DNA of 11,248 nt, taken from the NCBI GenBank assembly GCA_947302945.1, contig CAMYWZ010000013.1, positions 1-11,248 of the forward strand. The letters are read 5' to 3'. Position numbers and translations under genes: made by a program. This stretch comes from an uncultured Bacillota bacterium (GTDB taxonomy: Bacteria > Bacillota > Clostridia > Peptostreptococcales > Anaerovoracaceae). Of the stretch, positions 7,270 through 11,248 are shown one piece after another. Numbering within the stretch: position 1 is the stretch's first letter; every line of letters begins with the position of its first letter. Under the pieces are notes generated by a model. That model did no database searches and was not told where the DNA came from. It was given only the letters and a program-made list of their open reading frames with translations.

Positions 7270-7803
7270 TTAGCTTTCGTCCTCTTCCAGGCTTTCTTTA
7301 AGCATCTGCCTTGCGCGTTCCAGACGCTTTTGGACGGAAGATGTCTTTTGGCCTGTGATCTTTGCGATCTCCTTTATACGATACCCTTCATAGTAATAAA
7401 GAATAACAACTTCTTTGTACTTTCCCGGCAGCTGCGAGACCGCCTGCTGAAGCTCGCAGGTTTCGGAGGCCGTGTCCAGCCGGGGCTCAAATCCCGGGTC
7501 TATGGCCTTTTCAGATTTCTCGTCCAGGCTGACAGTCTGTTCCGACTTTCTTCGAAGATTTAGCGCCGCGTTCTTTGCCGCGATCCCCAGATACGCCCTG
7601 ATTCTTCCGTCCGACGGATCGGGCTCCGCCCCGTTTTCGAGCAGCCTCAAAAACACCTGATGCACAGCGTCCTCCGCATCGGCACTGTTTTTCAGCACAG
7701 AGAAGGCTGTCTGGTACATGAACTCCTCGTAGAGCCTGTACAGTTGGGCAAACACCTCTCTGACCTGAGGGTCTTCAATTGCCATAATATACAGCGGCAG
7801 CAA
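7270..7803 (-). CDS. ECF-type RNA polymerase sigma factor
   Basis: A 177-residue sigma-70 family protein of the extracytoplasmic-function group, which directs RNA polymerase to a small set of promoters. Sigma region 2 covers about residues 10-65, with the typical FSVLKNSADAEDAVHQVFLR. A short linker follows. Sigma region 4 covers about 110-172, with LPGKYKEVVILYYYEGYRIKEIAKITG as its helix-turn-helix. The start is read as TTG at 7801-7803: AAGGAGG (7813-7819) lies 9 nt upstream, and the N-terminus MLPLYIMAIEDP fits the family. ATG at 7810-7812 touches the ribosome binding site, and ATG at 7822-7824 falls at or before the predicted transcription start. The anti-sigma gene follows 15 bp downstream, as usual for this class. 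Confidence 0.92.
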   Translation of the reverse strand: MLPLYIMAIEDPQVREVFAQLYRLYEEFMYQTAFSVLKNSADAEDAVHQVFLRLLENGAEPDPSDGRIRAYLGIAAKNAALNLRRKSEQTVSLDEKSEKAIDPGFEPRLDTASETCELQQAVSQLPGKYKEVVILYYYEGYRIKEIAKITGQKTSSVQKRLERARQMLKESLEEDES

Positions 7804-7812
7804 TAACGACAT

Positions 7813-7819
7813 CCTCCTT
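7813..7819 (-). promoter_or_regulatory. Ribosome binding site deciding the TTG start of the sigma gene
   Basis: AAGGAGG is a near-perfect match. It lies 9 nt before TTG at 7801-7803 but abuts ATG at 7810-7812, so only the TTG has normal spacing. Confidence 0.75.
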
Positions 7820-7826
7820 GCCATCG

Positions 7827-7835
7827 ATTATACCA
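7827..7835 (-). promoter_or_regulatory. Extended -10 promoter of the sigma-factor operon
   Basis: TGGTATAAT on the minus strand is an extended -10 element (TGn plus consensus TATAAT, 7827-7832). No convincing -35 box is seen 16-18 nt upstream. Transcription should begin near 7820, giving a leader of only about 17 nt before the TTG start. Any additional promoter recognised by the ECF factor itself was not identified. Confidence 0.6.
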
Positions 7836-7970
7836 CAGCACAACCTGATTGCAGCCGCACCACATATCATATTTCAACCCCTCTGCTATATATACAAATC
7901 AGAAGGGCAAAATACGACATGGAAAATCAACTTTTTTGAAAAAACTTTGGCTTTTCTGAAAAATACCAAT

Positions 7971-8002
7971 AAAAAGCCCCCGGAACAGTATGTTTCCGAA
8001 GG
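7971..8002 (-). terminator. Intrinsic terminator after lysS
   Basis: On the minus strand CCTTCGGAAACA (7991-8002) pairs with TGTTCCGGGGG (7977-7987) around a 3-nt loop, with one bulged A and two G-T pairs. CTTTTT follows (7971-7976). It lies about 50 nt after the lysS stop codon and beyond repeat copy C, and ends the coaX-dusB-greA-lysS unit. Confidence 0.75.
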
Positions 8003-8017
8003 TCGTATGCTTTGTGT

Positions 8018-8051
8018 GCCACAGGGATCTATCCCGAATAGCTCGAATGGC
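8018..8051 (-). repeat. Downstream repeat, copy C (abutting lysS stop)
   Basis: A 34-nt version of the 26-nt repeat. The extra 8 nt come from an imperfect tandem copy, CGAATAGCT then CGAATGGCT. The inner stem GGGAT/ATCCC and outer GCCA/TGGC pairs are kept. Compared with copy B (GGGAC/GTCCT) the fifth pair changes on both sides, from C-G to T-A. The repeat abuts the lysS stop codon, and the exact match to copy B extends into the last lysS codons (8042-8059). Confidence 0.75.
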
Positions 8052-9557
8052 TTAGGCCTCAGGCGCCATGGTGGGGAAGAGGAGGACGTCGCGGATGCTG
8101 GCGGAGTCGGTAAGGAGCATTACGAGGCGGTCGATGCCGATGCCCAGGCCGCCTGTGGGAGGCATGCCGTACTCGAGGGCGTTGATGAAGTCGTAGTCCA
8201 CCTGGCACTTGGCGGCGGGCTCCACGGCTTTGCGCTCCGCGACCTGGCGCTCGAAGCGGGCGCGCTGGTCTATCGGGTCGTTGAGCTCGGAGAACGCGTT
8301 GCCGAACTCCATGCAGTTGATGAAGAACTCGAAGCGCTCCGTAAACGCGGGATCGTCCGGCTTGCGCTTGGCGAGCGGGGAGATCTCCACCGGGTAGTCG
8401 TAGATGAAGGTCGGCTGCACCAGCTTGTCTTCCACAAAGGCATCGAAGAACTCGGGCAGGATGTTGCCTATGGTTTTCACCTCGGGCAGCTCCACCTTGT
8501 ACTTTTTGGCGAGCTCTATGGCTTCCTCGTCGGTCTTTACGAGGTCGAAATCCACGCCGCTGTACTTCTTGACGGCTTCCTTCATGGACATGCGGGTCCA
8601 GTTGTCGAGGTCGATGGTGGTGCCCTGGTAGCTGATCTGGCGGGTGCCGCAGACGGTGTCGGCCAGGTACTTGACGAGGCCTTCGACGAGGTCCATCATG
8701 CCGTCCAAATTAGTGTAGGCCTGGTACATTTCGATGGAGGTGAACTCCGGGTTGTGGCGCGGGTCCATGCCTTCGTTGCGGAAAATGCGGCCTATCTCGT
8801 AGACGCGGTCCATGCCTCCTACGATTAGGCGCTTGAGGTAAAGCTCCGTCTCGATGCGCAGGACCATGTCCATGTTAAGCGTGTTGTGGTGTGTGGTGAA
8901 GGGCCTTGCGGCTGCGCCTATCTCAAACGGCGTGAGGATGGGGGTCTCCACCTCAAGATAGCCGAGGCTGTCCATGTAGTTGCGGATGCCGCGGAGTATG
9001 GCGCTGCGCTTTCTGAAGGTCTCCTTGACCTCCGGGTTGACCATGAGGTCCACGTAGCGCTGGCGGTAGCGGAGCTCTATGTCTGTGAGGCCGTGGAACT
9101 TTTCGGGCAGCGGGTGCAGGCACTTGGAGAGAAGCACCAGCTCCTCGGCGCGCACGGAAAGCTCGCCGGTCTTCGTACGGAAGACTTCGCCGAAGACGCC
9201 GATGACGTCGCCTATGTCCAGCTTTTTGAAGGCTGCGTAGGGCTCGTCGCCGAGTTCATCGCGTCGGACGTAGAGCTGGATGTCGCCCTGGTCGTCGCGA
9301 AGGTGGGCAAAGCTGGCCTTGCCCATGACGCGCTTGGCCATTAGGCGCCCTGCAAGGTGCACCTTTTTGCCGCCGTCAGTCTCCGGCGGAAGCTCCTTGA
9401 ATTCTTCCTTAAGAGCCGCCGAGAACGCATCCTGAGGGTACTTTGTTATGACGTAAGGGTTCTGCCCTGCGGCCTGAAGGTCCGCAAGCTTCTGCATCCT
9501 TATCTGTGTCTGTTCCGACAGGTCCGGCTGAGGGGCCTGATTCTGATTGTCACTCAT
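8052..9557 (-). CDS. lysS: Lysyl-tRNA synthetase, class II
   Basis: A 501-residue cytoplasmic enzyme that charges tRNA-Lys with lysine using ATP. The N-terminal OB-fold anticodon-binding domain covers about 60-155 (VHLAGRLMAKRVMGKASFAHL). The class II catalytic core includes GLTDIELRYRQRYVDLM (156-172), motif 2 FRNEGMDPRHNPEFTSIEMY (259-278) and motif 3 GMPPTGGLGIGIDRL (464-478). Length is normal for bacterial LysRS. In the stretch before ARPF, where E. coli and B. subtilis have PGGASARPF, this protein has FEIGAAARPF (211-220). ATG at 9555-9557 lies 12 bp after the greA stop with a weak site (AAGTAAGTGG), suggesting translational coupling. It is the last gene of the housekeeping unit, and its final codons and stop overlap a repeat shared with another gene end. 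Confidence 0.98.
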   Translation of the reverse strand: MSDNQNQAPQPDLSEQTQIRMQKLADLQAAGQNPYVITKYPQDAFSAALKEEFKELPPETDGGKKVHLAGRLMAKRVMGKASFAHLRDDQGDIQLYVRRDELGDEPYAAFKKLDIGDVIGVFGEVFRTKTGELSVRAEELVLLSKCLHPLPEKFHGLTDIELRYRQRYVDLMVNPEVKETFRKRSAILRGIRNYMDSLGYLEVETPILTPFEIGAAARPFTTHHNTLNMDMVLRIETELYLKRLIVGGMDRVYEIGRIFRNEGMDPRHNPEFTSIEMYQAYTNLDGMMDLVEGLVKYLADTVCGTRQISYQGTTIDLDNWTRMSMKEAVKKYSGVDFDLVKTDEEAIELAKKYKVELPEVKTIGNILPEFFDAFVEDKLVQPTFIYDYPVEISPLAKRKPDDPAFTERFEFFINCMEFGNAFSELNDPIDQRARFERQVAERKAVEPAAKCQVDYDFINALEYGMPPTGGLGIGIDRLVMLLTDSASIRDVLLFPTMAPEA

Positions 9558-9569
9558 TATTTATACCAC

Positions 9570-10061
9570 TTACTTCTTGATGTTCATGATCTGGTAGCGG
9601 AGGGTCTGGCCTTCGGCGGCGTCTTTGCTCTCGATGACGACCTCGATCTTGTCGCCCTTGGTCTTGCCCATGAGAGCCTTGCCTACCGGGGACTCGTTGG
9701 AAATGAGGCCCTCGAGCGGGTCGGACTCGGTGATGCCGACGATCTTGTAATCGAAGATTTCCTTGGTTGCCAGGTCTTTGATGGTGACTGTAAGTCCCAG
9801 GTTGACCTTGCCCAGGTTGAGCTCTTCTTCGGTGACGATGCGGGCGTTGCGGATCTGATAGTCGAGCTGTTCGATATCAGCTTCCAGCTTGGCCTGCTCT
9901 TCCTTGGCGGCATCGTATTCGGCGTTCTCGGAAAGGTCTCCGAAGGACCTTGCGACCTGCAGGTGCTCGGTGACCTCGCGGCGTCTTACAGAAACCAGGT
10001 AGTCGTGCTGCGCGACTAATTTGTCATAACCTTCCTGTGTAAAAAGAATTTCTTCTGCCAT
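9570..10061 (-). CDS. greA: Transcription elongation factor GreA
   Basis: A 163-residue protein, close to the usual ~158. It binds the RNA polymerase secondary channel and stimulates cleavage of backtracked RNA, rescuing stalled complexes. The N-terminal coiled coil (about 1-78) carries the signature ARSFGDLSENAEYDAAKEEQ (38-57), whose acidic residues at the tip are those needed for cleavage in the family. The C-terminal FKBP-like domain includes SPVGKALMGKTKGD. ATG at 10059-10061 follows an AGAGGAG site by 7 nt. It lies 15 bp after dusB and 12 bp before lysS. A greA-lysS pair is common in Bacillota. Confidence 0.97.
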   Translation of the reverse strand: MAEEILFTQEGYDKLVAQHDYLVSVRRREVTEHLQVARSFGDLSENAEYDAAKEEQAKLEADIEQLDYQIRNARIVTEEELNLGKVNLGLTVTIKDLATKEIFDYKIVGITESDPLEGLISNESPVGKALMGKTKGDKIEVVIESKDAAEGQTLRYQIMNIKK

Positions 10062-10076
10062 TGCTTTTCTCCTCTT

Positions 10077-11087
10077 TTATTCCCGCGGGCCGAAGGAAAG
10101 CTCCGACGCCGCATTAATGTATTCCGTTATCTCATCAGCGCTCAGCGCTGTGTTGACCTTTCTGCGAAGCTCTGCCGCTCCGCGCACTCCTTTGGTGTAC
10201 CAGCCGAAGTGCTTGCGCATCTCCAGGACCGCGGTGTGCTCTCCCTTAAGCTCAATGAGCATCCTGAAGTGCTCTTCTATCTGATCCGCGATCTGCTTTG
10301 AACTGAGGAAGCGCTTTGCGCTTTTCGGGTCCTCCCATTCGCTGAAGACCCAGGGGTTGCCGAGGGCTCCGCGGCCTATCATGACCATGCTGCAGCCGGT
10401 GGCCTGAAGCATCCGGCGGGCATCCTCCGCGCTTTCAACGTCTCCGTTGCCTGTGACGGGGATCTTTACCGCGCGGACTATGTCCGCTATGGCCTGCCAG
10501 TCGGCTTTGCCGCTGTAGTACTGCTCCCTGGTGCGGCCGTGGACGGTGATAGCCGAGGCGCCTGCCGCCTCCATCTTCTTCGCGAAGGAGACGTAGTCGT
10601 AGGTGTTTCCGCCCCCGCGCGACGCGCTTACCGGGTCCTTTCCCTCAAAGCCCACGCGCATCTTTACCGTTACGGGCTTGCCGCCGCTGTGCTTTGCAGC
10701 CGCCTCCACGCACCTTGCTGCGCCGTCCGGATCCAGAAGCATTGCCGAGCCTTCGCCGTTTTTAACGACTTTCGGCACCGGGCAGCCCATGTTGATGTCT
10801 AAAAAGACGTTGGGCCTGTCCTTAAGGTGGTCAGCCGCGAAGGCTATCATTTCCGGCTCACTGCCGAAGATCTGTATGCCCACGGGGCCTTCGTCCGGGT
10901 GGATGAAGAGCAGCTCTTCCGAGCCGGGGCTTTTGTAATACAGCCCCTTGGCCGAGACCATCTCGGTGCACGAGAGCGCGGCTCCCTTAGCGCGGCATAT
11001 CCTCCTCATGACCGAATCGGATATCCCCGCAAGCGGCGCCAGGACCAGAGGCGAAGCTGTCACCGCTGCCAAAAACTTCGGCATCAC
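10077..11087 (-). CDS. dusB: tRNA-dihydrouridine synthase (DusB type)
   Basis: A 336-residue FMN-dependent enzyme that reduces specific uridines in tRNA to dihydrouridine, using NADPH. The TIM-barrel motifs appear in order: LAPLAGISDSVMRR (16-29), GPVGIQIFGSEP (68-79), DINMGCPVPKVVKNGEGS (97-114) with the catalytic Cys102, VKMRVGF (141-147), TVHGRTREQYYSGKADW (181-197) and GNGDV plus IGRGALGNPW (about 213-246). A Gly/Ser-rich stretch at 148-162 seems a few residues longer than in relatives I recall. The start is either GTG at 11085-11087 or ATG at 11082-11084. Both overlap the coaX stop, and the GGAGA in the end of coaX is suitably spaced for either. Such overlap means translational coupling. 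Confidence 0.95.
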   Translation of the reverse strand: MMPKFLAAVTASPLVLAPLAGISDSVMRRICRAKGAALSCTEMVSAKGLYYKSPGSEELLFIHPDEGPVGIQIFGSEPEMIAFAADHLKDRPNVFLDINMGCPVPKVVKNGEGSAMLLDPDGAARCVEAAAKHSGGKPVTVKMRVGFEGKDPVSASRGGGNTYDYVSFAKKMEAAGASAITVHGRTREQYYSGKADWQAIADIVRAVKIPVTGNGDVESAEDARRMLQATGCSMVMIGRGALGNPWVFSEWEDPKSAKRFLSSKQIADQIEEHFRMLIELKGEHTAVLEMRKHFGWYTKGVRGAAELRRKVNTALSADEITEYINAASELSFGPRE

Positions 11088-11248
11088 TTGCTCTCCGGCT
11101 GCTTTTCGGGCTTGTTCTTCTCGTATATCAGCTGCAGTCCCTCGAGGGTGAGCATCCTGTCGAGGACGTCGATGCAGTCCGAATTGTCCTTGATTATGTA
11201 GGCCATGCCGCCGGTGCCGATGACTGTTATCGGCTTGTCGCCGTAGGC
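11084..11248 (-). CDS. coaX: Type III pantothenate kinase, C-terminal fragment (runs off the window)
   Basis: The last 54 residues and stop codon of a gene that continues beyond the right edge. The peptide contains KPITVIGTGGMAYIIKD and CIDVLDRMLTLEGLQLIYEK. These match the conserved C-terminal part of type III pantothenate kinase, where the family has a similar ATGGLA motif and then TLEGL. The enzyme phosphorylates pantothenate in the first step of coenzyme A synthesis. The tail KNKPEKQPESK is charged and probably disordered. The TGA stop (11084-11086) overlaps the dusB start. Confidence 0.85.
   Translation of the reverse strand, partial: AYGDKPITVIGTGGMAYIIKDNSDCIDVLDRMLTLEGLQLIYEKNKPEKQPESK

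Noticed and set aside
7931..7946. A/T-rich inverted repeat (TTTTTT then AAAAAA)
   Set aside because: The stem is only A-T pairs, sits in an AT-rich spacer, and does not follow a gene end on either strand beyond the lysS terminator.
147..8051. CRISPR array from the repeated 26-nt blocks
   Set aside because: The copies are thousands of bases apart with genes between them, not regularly spaced.
3528..8828. Other long plus-strand open frames at 3528-4475, 6478-7563 and 7818-8828
   Set aside because: They lie opposite the small membrane protein and lipoprotein, the anti-sigma/sigma genes and lysS, all well supported on the minus strand. Their peptides look like reverse readings with no family features.
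9558..9569. Possible promoter TGGTATAAATA directly before lysS, or a T-box leader
   Set aside because: Only 12 bp separate greA and lysS. A -10 box there would leave almost no leader, and there is no room for a T-box. Cotranscription with greA is simpler.

Overview
The window looks like chromosomal DNA from a clostridial (Bacillota) bacterium with moderate-to-high GC. Three things suggest this: the gene order coaX-dusB-greA-lysS, an ECF sigma/anti-sigma pair of the DUF4367 type common in Clostridia, and strong AGGAGG-type ribosome binding sites. This is inference; no rRNA or other taxonomic marker is present. Every gene I can support lies on the minus strand, so transcription runs from high to low coordinates.

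Right part (11248 to 8052): a housekeeping run made of the 3' end of coaX (type III pantothenate kinase), dusB (tRNA-dihydrouridine synthase), greA (transcript cleavage factor) and lysS (class II lysyl-tRNA synthetase). The genes overlap or are 12-16 bp apart. The run ends in an intrinsic terminator at 7971-8002.

Middle part (7835 to 3375): a probable cell-envelope signalling operon. An extended -10 promoter precedes an ECF sigma factor (start best read as TTG at 7803). It is followed by a one-pass membrane anti-sigma factor whose outer part is a tandem duplication, a 704-residue lipoprotein with a Pro/Glu linker and a propeller-like C-terminal half, and a small membrane-anchored protein of unknown function. 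A strong intrinsic terminator closes the unit at 3375-3402. I infer that the membrane protein restrains the sigma factor and that the lipoprotein and small protein act at or outside the membrane. Nothing in the sequence identifies the signal.

Left part (3351 to 183): a visibly AT-richer gene for an AAA ATPase with a DUF234 nuclease-like C-terminus, then a GC-rich type B carboxylesterase 13 bp downstream. The ATPase gene has a good promoter and ribosome binding site, but an in-frame TGA replaces the first glycine of its Walker A motif, so I call it a pseudogene. The first ~180 bases hold a probable IS3-family end (to about base 55), a 31-nt hairpin and one copy of a repeat.

The least expected structure is a short repeat of about 26 nt. 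It lies just downstream of the stop codon of four minus-strand genes: the esterase, the 158-residue protein, lysS and, in diverged form, the lipoprotein. It can fold as two nested stems, and in lysS it includes the stop codon. Two of the copies are followed closely by intrinsic terminators.
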